Assembly (NCBI GenBank): GCA_013400155.1
Contig: VXBM01000093.1
Coordinates: 1,005,127 to 1,069,126, forward strand
Direction: 5' to 3'
DNA from: Helopsaltes ochotensis
Taxonomy: Eukaryota > Chordata > Aves > Passeriformes > Locustellidae
DNA: 64,000 nucleotides
Position numbers and translations under genes: made by a program
The notes under the pieces: generated by a model
What the model saw: only the letters and a program-made list of their open reading frames with translations
Told to the model about the DNA's origin: nothing
The model's database searches: none
Shown: one piece after another, positions 38,000 through 51,740 of the stretch
Numbering within the stretch: the first letter of the stretch is position 1
Layout: every line of letters starts with the position of its first letter

Positions 38000-40900
38000 T
38001 AAGCAGCTGCCCACAGATTATTAATCACTTTCTCTCCTTTTTTCTCTGCCTTTTTCTATGACTAAGCAAGATTATTGCATTAGTATAGGAGGTGGGTGAG
38101 GAACCTCCCTTTCCCACCCAATTCCCAGACAAAAAGTTCATTGTAAAGCATCCATTGTGTGTGTTTGGAAACATATGGAGCCTGAATGGCTGGTGTTTTT
38201 GTGGGTTTTTTCCACTTGGGGACATTATTTATATCACAGCTGCTTCATTATACCAGCTCAGAAGTGCCATGGTTTCTTTAAAGAACCATCTCATTCGGTT
38301 CATTTTTCTCCCAGAGCTGTTTTTCCTTTTGCTCTCCGCGGGGTTTTTGTTGCCTCTTCATTGCAGACCTCTCTGTCAGGCTGCTGTTCTTCAGGTGGAA
38401 TTTCAGTTTTTCCTAAAGGACCACATTTAATGTAGCAGATGCACCTTTGAAAGTGTGTTGGGCAGGTAGAGAGCAATTCAGTATTCCCTGAGCTTCTCCA
38501 TCTATCTGGTCAAGTAAAGCAAGAGAGAAGGACTGATCAACGGGCTCTTGGCAATCTTCATTAGTATAAAATAAAATATGGCACAAAATTGTCCTTAGGT
38601 GGTGAAACAGACTTGCTTCATCCTGTAGACTTTTCTTTTTCCTGGCCGTTTAAATGAGGTCTCTGTACGAAGAAATCACAGACAATAAAACCATGAGGGC
38701 TGGTGAGAGACGATCTAGCTTTGCAAAATCAGCCTTTCCCCTACATTCTGCAGATAAAATTTGGCCAAGGCTATTCTGTCATAGGATTGTTATCCTCATT
38801 AGGAGAAAGTGTTAGCAGCATGCTCCTGTCCCTGGTGGGCAGACATGACATGGTCCAAAACCGAGGTGAGTCTCAAGGAGGAGGATTAATGGCAGAGGTA
38901 GCAGACCATGTCTGAAAAAGCTGTGTGTAATCTAGTTGGAAAATCTGGCTGATCTAACCTTGTTTGGGAAACATCCGCAGTGATTCATATAGAGTATAAT
39001 ATGGCTCAACTGTACATAAGTGTTCTTTGACAGAGCATTTATCCTAAATGCTTCTTGGAATCTGTTGAGCCATAAAAGCATCGTCTTAAATAACAATGGG
39101 GGAAAGAGGAAGAAAAGGCTGTTAAATGCCACCAGGAAGAACATATATTCAGAGGAGATTTAAGAAGCACTTTGGCAGGGGGAGAAAAGTCAACATGGTG
39201 CAGGGAAGAGCAGTAAACACTGTAACAGTCTGGAGCTGAAAAATTTTGACTAAAACCAAGCAAAAAAAAAAAAATAGCAAAACAGAAAACCAAGCTAACT
39301 ATAGCAGAACAGCCGAGGTGTACCATTCCTAGGTTTCTGACAAAGAAACTTTCCACTCAGGGAAGCAGACACTTTCTTCAGCAATTTTCATTTAGCTGAA
39401 AGTATCATCTTCCATGAGAAGTGTTTCAACTGGAAATTGTGAAACTATTAATTTATTGGCTGTTGCAAGCCCTTGAGAAGAACTAAAGATTCAGTAGTGT
39501 GAGAGAAGTCCAAGAATAGTCTCTGCTCTCTGGGTTTAGACTATGTCTGTACACATCATCACAGACTTGAAATAAAGGATGGGGCAGGAAACTTGACTCA
39601 AAGCCAGTGCTTAATGTTGACTTATTTGCAGAGTGGGGCACCTCTGTGTGCACATTCCCCTACCTTGGTAGCCGTGTCTCCTGTTCATGATGTCTTCCCT
39701 AAAATTTCCCTGGGGAAATTGCACCTGAAAGCAAGAGGGCTTGGACTCTGCCTCGAGCGATGCGTGTGTCCTCAGCTGAATGGCCCCACACTGGATAACT
39801 TCTGCTTCCCAGCTCCAGAACATCACGTTGGGAAGGTTTGCCTGGACTAGAACCCTAATTCCAATGCTCTCAACATTGAACATACAACACTTTATTGAAG
39901 GGTAAATGGTTGTGCAGGAATAATGGATGGAGTCAAGAGAGAACACATGGCTGCCCCCCGTAAGGATTAGGTGCTCTGTGAGTTTTCCTGTGGTCTGATG
40001 ATAAGGTAGATCTGCCAGTTCTAGAGGAGAATAAAGAAAGAAAAATAAATTGCATGGCAAAAAAGTCCAGAGTTGCCACTAGACTGAATTACTCAAGGTG
40101 CAGAAATACCAGAAAACTATAGAAATTGTGAATACAGAGTATTTAAGTATATCTACAGGAAACAGCCTTCTGCCTTTAGAAGAAAAAAAACCTCTCAAAA
40201 CTGCACATCAGGGGCTGTATTGTCATTTTCCTGTAACTGGGGCTGTAGATATCAGAATTCATTTGGGCTCCCCCTTAGAAATGAGGAGGCTGCTGCAAAC
40301 CATTTTGTCTCTTTTTTTATAGAATAGCTTGTATTTTATCATTTCTGGATGAGCTGCAAAAGACAGTCCAGGCAAATACAGTACAATATTGTGTAACAAT
40401 TTAATAGTTGTTGTGTTACGTTTTTGTTATACTGTCATGTTGCTGTAATTGGGTGTCTTAAGGAACCTTGCATTTTTGTCTAGCCTTCCTTTTTTTACTC
40501 TTCTCCTTCCTTTTAAAAAGATGAAATAAAAGCAATTAAAAGGCCCAGAAGAGGAACCATAGTGACTGTAGTAACAAAATATATACATAGAACAAACAAA
40601 TAGAAGCTCAACAAATTTTGAGCTGCTTGCGAAGCAGAAGCTGTTTTGTGGGTTACAGAGGTTACAGAGGTGCAGGTGTGTTCATCTTGATTCTTGTGGA
40701 GCCATACATGAAGAGGTATTTCTCTCCTGTGCTCAAGCCCAAAAGAGACATTTCTGCTTTACTTCCAAATAAGTTATATAAGGGAGTCAAGCCCACTGCG
40801 TTGCATTCTGACAATGACAATTGAAAAATTGGATAGTGTTCAGGGAAGATCAGCTGGATTCTAATGTGGAGTTTGAGGGGGATGGACAGCACATGGAAAA

Positions 40901-43900
40901 AATGCAAGGGTTGGAAAAAAAACTGAAGCAGCTGCATGCTTATGTTTTGGCAAAGGGAATTCAAAAAAAGGGTTGTGGACAGACTGTATGCAGAAAAGTG
41001 AAGAGGAACAGTTTGGGCTGGCACATAGGAATGTTTGAAAGTATATCAGATTGAATTTGAGGGTAGTTGTGGATGAATATCAATGATTTGCAGTGATTTG
41101 CAGGACAATTTTTCTCAGGTTAAGTAAGACTCCCCATTATATGAAAGTAACTTTAGCAAAACAGTCATGCTATGTCCTACTTACCAGCAGTACTGCCTTG
41201 CCAAAAAAGCAAATGGTAATTTTTTTTTAATCTCTCTGTTCCCAGAACAGTATGATTATTACTATTATTGACATGGTTAATAGTCTGATCTTTATTGTTC
41301 AACAATAATTCAGCAGCATTACCATAAATAGGTGGAGTATATAGTCTGGTATGGTGTTTAATCTCTGCCATCCATTTTGGTTTTAGAAGGGACAAGAGAA
41401 TCCCTTTTGTAGAAAATAACTAGCACTGTTCCTATGTATCAAAAAAAAAAGAAAAGCCTTGGGAAGAGTGAAAAAGGACAAAGACCAAAGCTGTTTATGC
41501 TTCAGTTGCATACAGACTGGGTAAAGCCAGAAGATTGTTGGCTTCTTTTGTACAAAATGCTAAGCATGGGTTGTGAAATGGCTGCTATTTAAGCCAACCA
41601 AACTGAATACCTAGAGTCTCACATTTCTGTTGTCTAGTGACAAGCACAAATTTGAGCCAAATCCTCCCTTTCCTAAGGTATTGGGGAAAAATAAAGTGAG
41701 ATCTTGTCTGGCTTGAAGAGATAGCCAAGACATAGAGGGGTCTGATGGCTCCAGAATCAGTGAACTGGCAAAGAAAAGTTTATATTAAGTACATTTAGCT
41801 GGTGTGGAGCTATTTGAGAGCTCTTACTGACTGGATTTCTGAGATCTCCTGGCTCATCCTGTTGATCTGCCTGGTGGCCCAGTGTTGACCTTCCTGTGCC
41901 TCTTCCAGAATTCCACCAGCTTACTATTGAAAACACCTTCTTTAAAGTTCAATCCCTTTCTGTAAAAGAAACCCTGTTCTATTCATCATGCAGAACAATG
42001 CCATAAACACTTGAGAACTTATTCTCACATTGGTTTAATTTGTTCATTTTGTTGCCTGAGGGAAGTGTCCTGAATGTGTTTGCGTGACAGCCTTCAGCAG
42101 CATTCATATTTGCCTCTTATGTTGTTGGCTGTCATCCTTGTCCCCAGATAAAGGCACTGGAAAATTAGGGGCTGAATCAATATCTCATTGCTTTGCCCTG
42201 AGATAAGAAAGGCAACTTTTTTTTTATTTCTTTTGTGGAGTTCTGCCAACTGGCTGTCCCCGCTCCTCTCTGTCTTCAGAAAACAGAGCTGCATGCTTGG
42301 GGTTGGGAGAGAGGAGGAGATGGGAGAAAGTCTCCCCTTAGGATTCCAGTGACTTGAGCAGATAAAGGGCCACAGCTGCTTCACATTTAACTGGAAACAG
42401 CCAAACTGCAGGATCAATCCAGGAAGCACCTGTGTCTGTGATGACTCTATTGTTGCTGGGTTCTCAGAATCAGCTCTGACCTTCTGCCATGTGCCAAGCC
42501 CTGACGTGCTGCACACCGTCCTTTTGGCCAGAAGAACATGCTGCAGCGCTCATTTCTATCAGGCTGCTCTCTCCGAGGATGGGATCAGTGCTGCCTTCTT
42601 TCAGAATCGGGGAATTCAGGACGAATCAAAGAATTCAGCACAAGTTTTTGTCTGCTTGTCTGAGAGTTTGAGAGTTTATTGTAAACTCCCAGAGCTCTGC
42701 TGGAGAAATTAATTACCCTTGCTCCTTATGTCTGCACTTCCTGTCCCAGTTGAAGCAATGTGTCTTTGCTGTTGTGACTTACTCCTGTCCTTCTGTCTGA
42801 AGCAAAGAGCTTCCTCCATCCCTTCTCCTACAGCATCCCACAGATGTGACCCTGGCTCTGCTGCTCGTTGCTGTCTCAGGGTGGGAGTCTCTGCTCCCCT
42901 AGGAATGCTCTCTCCTTCCCCATGGGATGAAAGCACACTCCCTCCCCACAGTGATGCAGCCATTTCACTCCATCAGGATCCCTAACCCTCTCAAGGGGAT
43001 GGACAGAATTGGGAAAAATGTTTGACATATTCCCCACAACCCCAGTTTGGTACACCCATTTTAGGAGATCCCAGAAAATTACAGATGCCCCCAGAAGTCT
43101 CAGGAATCTCCCAGTAGTTGCCAAGTTCCTTGGGATGACTACACAGCTTCAGCTTTCTGGCACCTGCTGGTCAGGGTTTCTCCACTCTGCATAGCTGTTA
43201 ATTTTTGGGATGTGTTAGGGAGAATGTTGAAGTTGCTGTGAAATAAGTATAAGATCATTTAGAAAATACACAAGTGAAAAAAAAAATTCCAAGAGCTGTG
43301 ACACTTTAATTGGAAACAACTGAATTAATTGAGGAAAAAAGAACTAAGACATGTAGATTCTGGATCCCATCTCTGCTGATAACAGGGGAAAAGGCACCCT
43401 TTTTTTTTAATGTGAGTGGAATAATCTCCCCATTGGCATGTGGCAGTTCTTCTTAAACCTCCTGTAAACCTTTGTATCTTTCACTTGATCTGAGCCTGAG
43501 GATCATACTCATCACTAGCTCCCTTCCCTGAGAAGAAAAAGGAATCCATTTTTTAGGGGGATTCTCTGACACTATAATTTACAGTAAGAGGTGCATAGGG
43601 ATTAAATGGGGTTCATCTGCATGCATTGGCAAATTTATTGCCTCGTCTAACATTGGAGAATGTGACTACTCAGTGCTTAAAATACTTAAAAAACTTAAAA
43701 TACTTGTGAAAACATGCACATTACATTTTCATGTTCCTGTAGGCCTTTAAAATATCCTCCTTTGCAATTTAATTGTCTCTGTGTCTACCTAACACCCACA
43801 AAGCCTGAGCCAGCCAAAGTAACTCTTAGGGGGGAAAACATGGAAGAAGCTCTCCAAAACGTGGTAGAGAAGCAAAGTCAACTTACAAATTCTCAGCCAT

Positions 43901-46900
43901 AGAAATATAATTAACCTGTCACTTCCAGAGCAACACATTACTTAGGGACAGTGTATCTGCGTATTCTTCAGGCACTGAACACCTTCTGAGAGAATGGAAT
44001 TTAGCAACTTGCTACAAAAAAAAATCTGGGAAAGAACAAGATAATTCATGGTGTTGGAGTAAGAATACAGAACAGAACTTCTCAGGAATTTCATGCTTGA
44101 CTAGTTCTCCCAGTGGGACATTCACTTTGCTGTATAATCAGATTTTATCCTTGGCAAAATTTCTGGTTTCTCTTGAAAAAATTGTTTCATATTCCATATA
44201 ATTCTGTTCCTTGGGAAGGGGCCTCTGGGGAAACCTGGGCTTGCTTCTTTTTGCTCAAGGGCCGCTTGCTCGCTGAGCTGTCCTGAAGCCAGTGCTAGGG
44301 TTTCTAGAGGGTTTTTTGCTGATCTGCAGCCTATCAGTTTTAGGAGATCTGTATCTCATACTCCATAAACTCTCTAATAGTAAACTTACAGAGCCTTGGA
44401 GACTTCAAAAGTTCAAAGCTAGTTCTTACCTTATTTCCTAGCCAAATTTCAGTTCTTGTTTCCACAGGAGAAGCTGATTTTTCATCCTCTTTCTGCTTCC
44501 AGCCAACTCTAAGGCAGATCTTTTCACCTCAGGTCATGAGTATGAGATGAAAATTTTGGTTTATAGTTATTGGAGATAAAGCTGATCCAACTTGCACTGA
44601 AGCTGTTGGCTTCCATCAGTGCCAGTAGCTTTTAGAGGTCATTGTAAATATGAGATGGTTGTGATCCTCTCCCATCTTCGGTTGTGTGGAGCCATGAGGG
44701 AATTGGTGGAAAACTCAGAGTATGTTCACACAGTTGTGCAGATGCCTTCTATAGTCAAAGTAAAAAGATTGGCTTTTCCAGAGCAGTGCTCATGGGTGCT
44801 CACTTCAGACAACTGGCCCAGCTGGCTTGCAGGAGGTGTCCGGCTGGTTTTAGGTGGCTGATCAAGTTTTAGATCTCATTTTTGTGAGATTTTCACTAGG
44901 CTCATTTAAGCCTTTGGAAAAACTGCACCATCTCCTCCCCAGCGTTGAGACAGTGAGGTTGTGTGACTTTGTTTGTGTATTCAGCCTGCACTTGTCCTGT
45001 GGATTGATGGCCTCCACCCCGGGCGATATCAATCTGGGCTGAAGTGCAGCTGCACTTTGTAACAGCTCAAGGGGCACAAAGGTATCAAGTGGTATTGTGT
45101 GCTTGGAAAGATGTCGTTTATCTGAGGAAGTTTGTGGTCTGTTTGCTGTCACTCTGTCTTTGCAGTGCCGACTTCCCTTACCTTCACTATCACGTTGTCA
45201 GGCAAAGAGACCTCACACATTAGGACAGAGAGCTTTTCCACATCCAGAGCTGACTTCTTTTCCTTCAGCAAGCGGTCTGTGGGCTGTGAATCAATCAATA
45301 ATGCTGCTTTTGATTCAGCATGAGTCTAGTAATTTAGCTTTCAGGGAGCTCTTTACAATGCACAAGTTCCTAAAAAAAGGAACAGGAAGAAAGGAAGCCA
45401 ATGACTTATCTCGCTGACATTTTCACTTAAAGTTCCTTCAGTAACAGTCCCTTAGGAAAAAACAATCAAGGATGCAAGTCGAGTGTTCTACAGAGGAGGG
45501 TGCTGAGAAGTACATATGTCATCTTTCATGAGTGATCAGGTGTTCATAAGGACATTCTTGGGAGTTTAAATGGGGTTAGAAGCCCTCCAGAATACTATTA
45601 CGTGACTGGTGGCGTTACCAAATGACTCCCTGTAGATGAATCCTTTTGTGGCATGCTTTGAAATTACTGAAACCTTTTTGAATTGCCCCCACAAGTAGAA
45701 AGTCATCCTAATGTACATATGAGGTGTGATTTTATGTCGTTTCTTGCCCATTTTGGTGCAAAATAGTCTCACTTTTAAGAACTCATGGTATCTCAGCCAA
45801 GCCAGCTGACTTCATGCTGGCCACAACCCAGCTTTAGTTCTGAAATTACTGTGTAGGTGTCCCTTTAGGAGAACAGGGTAAAGAGTCAAGCTGAGATGCA
45901 TATATCAGCCCTTCCTCTAGTAGAAGGAGCAGGAATGCCAAAAAGAATAAGTTCTTATAACAGTAAATTAAGGATGGGGAATTTATGAAGCACTTGTCAC
46001 AGTAAATACCTTAGAAGCCAGAATGCATTTTTGTGTCATGACCATTGAATCATTTTTATGAGAAGTCAAAGTAAATTCATATGCAATCTTTAAAATTTGT
46101 AAAGTGTTTAATTCATCCAGGAAATCATGTGTTGGGAATACAGTACCCAGATCCAGATCAGATATACTTCAGAGAAGCATTTAGGTTTTAAAATCTTTCC
46201 GCAAGCTAAAGTGATCTTCAGAATCTTTGGAGTTTCACCCTCCTCTGGACCTCATGCTCCATGCAAGAGAACATCATGCCAATGTGTTTCCCATTTCCTG
46301 GGGATTAAACTGCCGTGTTTGATGACTCAGGACTTTCCAAGGAAGCCGCTCAGTCACTCGTTCTGCCTGAAGTGGCCTCAGGTGCCTCAGAGGACATGTT
46401 TTCTCTTCCACAGTGATTCATGATTTCAGAGCAGAGGATCAGTTCTCTTTCTTTTTTTTTTTTTTTTTCTTCCCACAAAGTTAATTAATAAAACAAATTT
46501 CTATTAGTGGGTGTTGAAAGATTTTGGTTTCCCACCTGCACTCCCAAATGCTCTGCATTCCAGGAAGAATGAAAAATGGACCTATGAACAGAAACAGGAG
46601 GGAGGAAAAATGGATCAGATGCTGTAGATGGATGCAGGTATAGTGGCTGTCAAGTGATATGGTGGAAGAACTTCCTGAATAAAGAGTTTCTTGCAATTGT
46701 GATTGCTAAAAACACACCACTACAGTAATCCAGTTTTGGGATTCATAGGTGCAAATTTAGAAACTTTGGGGCACAGGGAGTGTCTGGCAGAAACTGAACT
46801 GTCTGGGCCCCCCCACTGACCTCTTGCTTTGGCAGGCAGCTACACCTAATGCAGTTGTCCTGCTTGTGAAAACTGGATCTTCTGCCACTGTCAGAGGTTC

Positions 46901-48112
46901 TTGTTGGTCAGGAGAAGCACCTGGAGGATTTCTCTCCTTGTGGCCACTGTGGACCTGGCTGTGCCCATCTGTCTGCCTTATATTGCGCCACCATAGTACA
47001 GAATTTTTTATCAGCATCAAGGATTGCATATAAATTTACACCCACCGTGTTTGTAACTTTCGTCACTTCAGCCTAAAAGCATTTGGTCTTACTGAGAGCC
47101 AGAGCTGACAGAAGGACTGAATTTGGGGTATTTCTCGTTCCTACTGCTGTGTGGGACATCAGAGCAGTTCACAATTCCGTAGTGCCCCTCTCTGCTGGTG
47201 GCAGCTTGCAGACAAAAAGACCCAGTTCGGTGCTCTCATTTGTGGGAAAGAGCACACCAAAGTCTTTCTCCATTGATTTCCAGTCAACTCAGGAGTAGTA
47301 ACATTTTCCTGCTAGCCTGTAGCACTTCAGCAGCAAAGTCACAGACAGGCTCCAAGTGCTTTAGTACCCAGCGTCCCATCTGGCAATTAGATTTGCACCT
47401 CCTGTCGTATGATCCCTTCCCATTTCCAAATTACTCTTGCAAAAACAAAGGCAGTCCCAGAAATTCCTCTGTCAGGACAGCACATCCCTATTTATGTTTG
47501 AAGGGCCAGTACCAATCTGGAGTCCCTCATGATCGAAGTGCACGTTCAGAGATGAGCCTCGTCTTGTGTTTGAAGCAAACACAGCACTTTGAAACAAGGA
47601 TGAAGCAGGAATAAATCAGGATGAAGGATGTGGGGCATTACCTGCTTCACATGAAATCCCTGCTGGAAAGACGTGGCCAGTGTTCCAAAGTTTTCCTTGG
47701 AGAGTGCTTGGAAGTTGCACACCAGCCTATTTGGGGAAAGCTGAACAGTTTCCTATTGTCCGTGATGTGAAAACGCTTCCCAGATAAACACTTTCCCCCT
47801 CCACTGAAGAAAAACAATGAAGCCTCAGCAGAGTTCCTTGGTTTCTGTTGGCATTGAGCTCTGGTACAGGCTATAGTTCATATCCATGCCAGAGCTATTA
47901 AGGAAAGGTTCTGTTATTGAGTGAGACTGGGATAATCTTCAAGGGTTTAATAACATTGTGCGCCCACATCTTTGCATCTCTGGGTTCATTATACCCCTGG
48001 AATGTAAATCCCAATCCACAGTGGATAAACAAGGTTCACATGGATCTCAAATACTTTTGTGGTATTGTCTCCTCCTGATTTCTGAAAGGGAAAGAAAACA
48101 TTGCTAGAAATA
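38000..48112. other. First half of the TIKI intron, unique DNA
   Basis: No gene recognised. The open frames at about 38.1-38.4 kb lie in intron just after exon A and have no splice support. A stretch near 44.99-45.12 kb looks information-rich and may be a conserved non-coding element. The rest is A+T-rich with short poly-A and poly-T runs, including 17 T near 46452-46468 just outside any known element. Confidence 0.5.
46452..46468. repeat. Poly-T run (17 T)
   Basis: Uninterrupted T homopolymer followed by C and T bases. No adjacent element recognised. Confidence 0.8.
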
Positions 48113-48497
48113 AACTCGCTAGAGTTGTTGAGCCTGGAGAACAGGAGGCTCAGGAGAAACCTTATCTCTCTCTACAGCGACCTGAAAGGGTTTTACTGAG
48201 GTGGGAGTTGGTCTCTTACCCAAATAACAAGCAGTAGGAGAACAAGAAAGGACCTCAAGTTGTGCCAGGGAGGTTTAGATTGGGTATTAGGAAAAATTTC
48301 TTCACAGAAAGGGTTGTCACGCATTGGAACAGGCTGCCCAGGGAAGCGGTGGAGTCACCCTCCCTAAAGGGATTTAAAGCGTGTGTGCATGTGGCCCTTG
48401 GGGACATGGTTTAGTGGTGAACATTGTGTGCTGGATTAACAGTTGGACTTGATGATCTTAAAGGTCTTTTCCAACCCAAACAATTCTGTGATTCTAC
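48113..48497 (+). mobile_element. CR1 LINE 3' end, plus strand
   Basis: A 5'-truncated CR1. Diagnostic blocks in order: TTGAGCCTGGAGAACAGGAG (48129-48148), a GCCAGGGAGGTTTAGATTGG block, AAAAATTTCTTCACAGAAAG, GGAACAGGCTGCCCAGGGAA, GGTGGAGTCACCCTCCCT, GTTGGACTTGATGATCTTAA, and the terminal ATTCTGTGATTCTAC. Only the end of the coding region at most and the 3' untranslated part remain, as in most avian copies. Orientation is the same as the TIKI gene. Confidence 0.95.
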
Positions 48498-50273
48498 AAA
48501 GACAACAGTAAACCTCTGGTGCTGTAGTGTGTTTAGGTTGTAACATTACCTGCATTTGTGGCATTTTAAGTAATTTTGGGGAATTATTCCTAACACCCAC
48601 AGAATCAAGGCATCATATTCCACCACAAGGAAGATCCAGAGTTCCCTCCACGAACTTTGGAGAGAAAAAGCTGATTTTTGAAATTGGCAATGCTTAAGAA
48701 CCAAGGCTGTGTAACACCGGGGTAATATCGGTGGTGGTTTTGTCCAGGTCAGTGGTGGCTCTCCCTCTGCTTCTCTTGTCCTGGCAGAAGCAGGTCTGAA
48801 GGACCTCGTTGTGTCCTCACCTCTGACTCAGTTTGGTTTTGCTGGGTGCCTCCATCCTTCCTCCATGGTGCCTCCTAGGCTGAAGACCTTTTCTCAGGAG
48901 CAGCATGTGGTTCCACTTGTCAGTGAATGCAGAAGATACAGATTCACTTTTTCCACCATTTTGTCAAAACAAACCTTGCTTTGAGTTTGTGACAAAGGAA
49001 TCATCTTTGTTCCCTAGAGGCATGGGGTTTCTTGCTAGTGTTAAATGGTACTTTTGCACTTGTATCAAATTGGTATGTAGATTAAGTTTTAGGTGGGAAT
49101 TGCGGCTTCTGTTGACATTTAGCAGGCATTGAGGTTTTAAATCGCTGAGACAATTTTAGAAATATTCCCCTTAAGGAGAAAGGACATAGACTTGAAAGAA
49201 AGCAGAGGTTACAAGGGTTTCGTTTGTTTGTTTCACAAACGCAGCCATGAATTTAGGGCAATTTCTATGTATTCAAGCATTCATACTGATTGCAGTCATT
49301 GCTGAGTGTGCAACAATTCCCACTCACGTCAGAGAAAGGCACCCAATGAAATCCACAGGCAACCAGAAGTGGTTTAAATGAGGTGATGGAGCTGGAGACT
49401 GATTTTGTTTTCCTCCTCTTTCACTACTGAGGTGCACTATTCCGCTTGCCTCCTTTACCTCTCCTGCCTTTCCAGAAAGCCCTGGTCAGTCTCTGAACAA
49501 CAGACCTGATGAGGTCTAGGAGTCCTGTAGGTTCCCTAATTGTTCAGCTGTGGTGTATAGAAAAGGGCTGAACCTTTCCTCATAAAGCCTGACTCCATCA
49601 CACATATTTTCATGTAAATAGGGACATACATTCTTTTTTGATCTGTGTGCTACTTGGGATAATTCAGTTCCTACTGCCTCTCAGATGAATTCTTACCAGA
49701 AAAGGAAGGCAACAGAGGGACAGAGTAGCCACCCCTTCTGTTCAGAATTAACAGGCTTGTGGGGCAGCCCCAAGCACTCAGTCTCCTTGTGAAGAGAGAG
49801 CCAGATGAGTTGTCCTGCAGATTTAATTAAAGCATCTCACGTGCAGTTCGAGCTGTATTACAGCACCACCTCATGAGAAGTCCTGGTTTGGTCGCTCTCA
49901 GTGTTGAGCTCTGTGTTGTGATAAGAAGCTAACGTGACTGCTGGAACCTGTGCTGGATGCCAGGCATAGTTCTGATGAGTCTCTGACATCTGTTACACTT
50001 GTTCTATTACGTGTTTTTTCCATAGCTGGGCAGTGCTACAAGTACTCAGCTGTGATACCCTCTTGGACAACTGGCACTTAGGTAAAGCATTTCAAGGCAG
50101 ACAAACAAACAGATATGCACATACAATGGAGGTGGGTGAGCCCCTAGAGCTCCTAGGCAATGAGATCTCCAACAGAGTTAGGGAGGGAGCTGCAGGGGCT
50201 GTCACCTTTGTACTGTCTGTCATTGTCTCACACCCTTTGCCTGTCAGCTTCCTGAGTTGGAGCTCTTTAATGA

Positions 50274-50375
50274 ATGCATAATTTAATTCTGGGATTCCTA
50301 AGTGTACCAATAAAAGTAATGATCATGCATAATTTAATTCTGGGATTCTTAAGTGCACCAATAAAAATAATAATC
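50274..50375. repeat. 51-bp tandem duplication, two units
   Basis: Units at 50274-50324 and 50325-50375, both starting ATGCATAATTTAATTCTGGG. They differ at about five positions and have no length change, which points to one clean head-to-tail duplication some time ago. Confidence 0.95.
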
Positions 50376-51705
50376 ACAGACATTTCAGTGAAGGAGAGAT
50401 ATTTTCTGGGGACAATGTAAGTTTTCCTGTTTTAAAGAAGAAAGACCTGGAGCCTGTTGTTTATAACTAGACAGTGAGATTTGCCTGAGTTAAAATCAGT
50501 CTCTCCTATGGCCTCAGATGCGTCCTGGATATTCAAGGTCTGGTCTCATAAGTTTCAATTAGCAACTCAAAAAGAGAATATAAAACCTTCTTTTCTTCCT
50601 TTAGGTTTCAGCAACAATGTGCACACTCTGTTAATGAAGAATTTTAGTGAAGGATGGCTTTGTCGGACAGAAATGAGCATTTGATGCAAGGAGTTTCATC
50701 AGCATGACTTGATACAGAGAGGGAGCCCCTGTGACATGAGGCTAATACATAGAGAGACATTATGTGAAGTCCATTAGCATTAGAGTTGACAGAACAGCAT
50801 TAGACATTAAAGCAAGTGGGGTTTGGAGGGAGAACTCTTCTGCCTTCATCACATTTCGAGGGCTCTGTCCTTTCCTGTGCAGTGAAAATGCCCACAGACA
50901 GGCTGAAGCGTTGCCTGAATAGGGATTCTGACAGCTGCCTTGTTCTTTTCTTGGAAACACTTAGGCACTGTGATATGGGCAAGGCCAATGGGCTCTAACA
51001 ATACTTTGGAGAAAGACAGAGTGTCTCTGTGCTCCTTTTTTTAGCTCAGCAGGCGTCAATGGCTGAGCAGATCAGATGTTTTACAGCGTGGGCTACAGAG
51101 AAGAAGAGTGGATTTAGTGTCACAGAAATGTGGAGTCTCTTGCAGACATGGTCTTCTTATGGCTCTTTGGTTCCACACTTAAGCCTGCTGCTGGATTTAA
51201 GTGGCCTGTGTCTCTCTCCTTCTGGTGATAGCAGCTACTGATGAGCCCAAGTTATCTGTGTCTTGCAATTGTAAAAGCCTTGACTGAACAAGGTACTTCA
51301 GGAGCACAAGTTGCTGTGCTTGCACAGATCTGTGATCCACCCAGTACCTCACTTCAGCCAGGAATCAACTTCCAGAGCATCAGAGGCAAGTGCAGGAAAC
51401 AGCACCAGGCAAAGTGAATAATCTGCCCTTAGTTTCAATCTGAAGTCAGTGAAAATGTTTAGTCCCTCAAGCTAAGCATTTGGTGCCTTGCTCAGCTGTG
51501 TCTCTGTAGAAAGCTTTTATTTTTAAGATATGATGGAAAATACGAACTTCTGCAGGTATATGTTCTCTGTGGAGGATCCAGCAAAGAAAGGAAACTAATT
51601 CCCAGTGGAGACAATCTGGGAGCAGAACTCAATTTGGAAATGAGCAAGATACAAACAGTTGCATATTAGCTGTAATTCTACTGTGGAATCAAATCAAGCA
51701 GCCAG

Positions 51706-51740
51706 TTGGTTGGTTGGTTGGTTGGTTGGTTGGTTGGTTT
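51706..51740. repeat. TTGG microsatellite
   Basis: Eight uninterrupted TTGG units followed by TTTT. Likely polymorphic in length between individuals (inference). Confidence 0.95.

Noticed and set aside
38092..38435. Open frames of 92-112 codons just after exon A
   Set aside because: They lie behind a good splice donor, have no acceptor support and encode low-information hydrophobic peptides.
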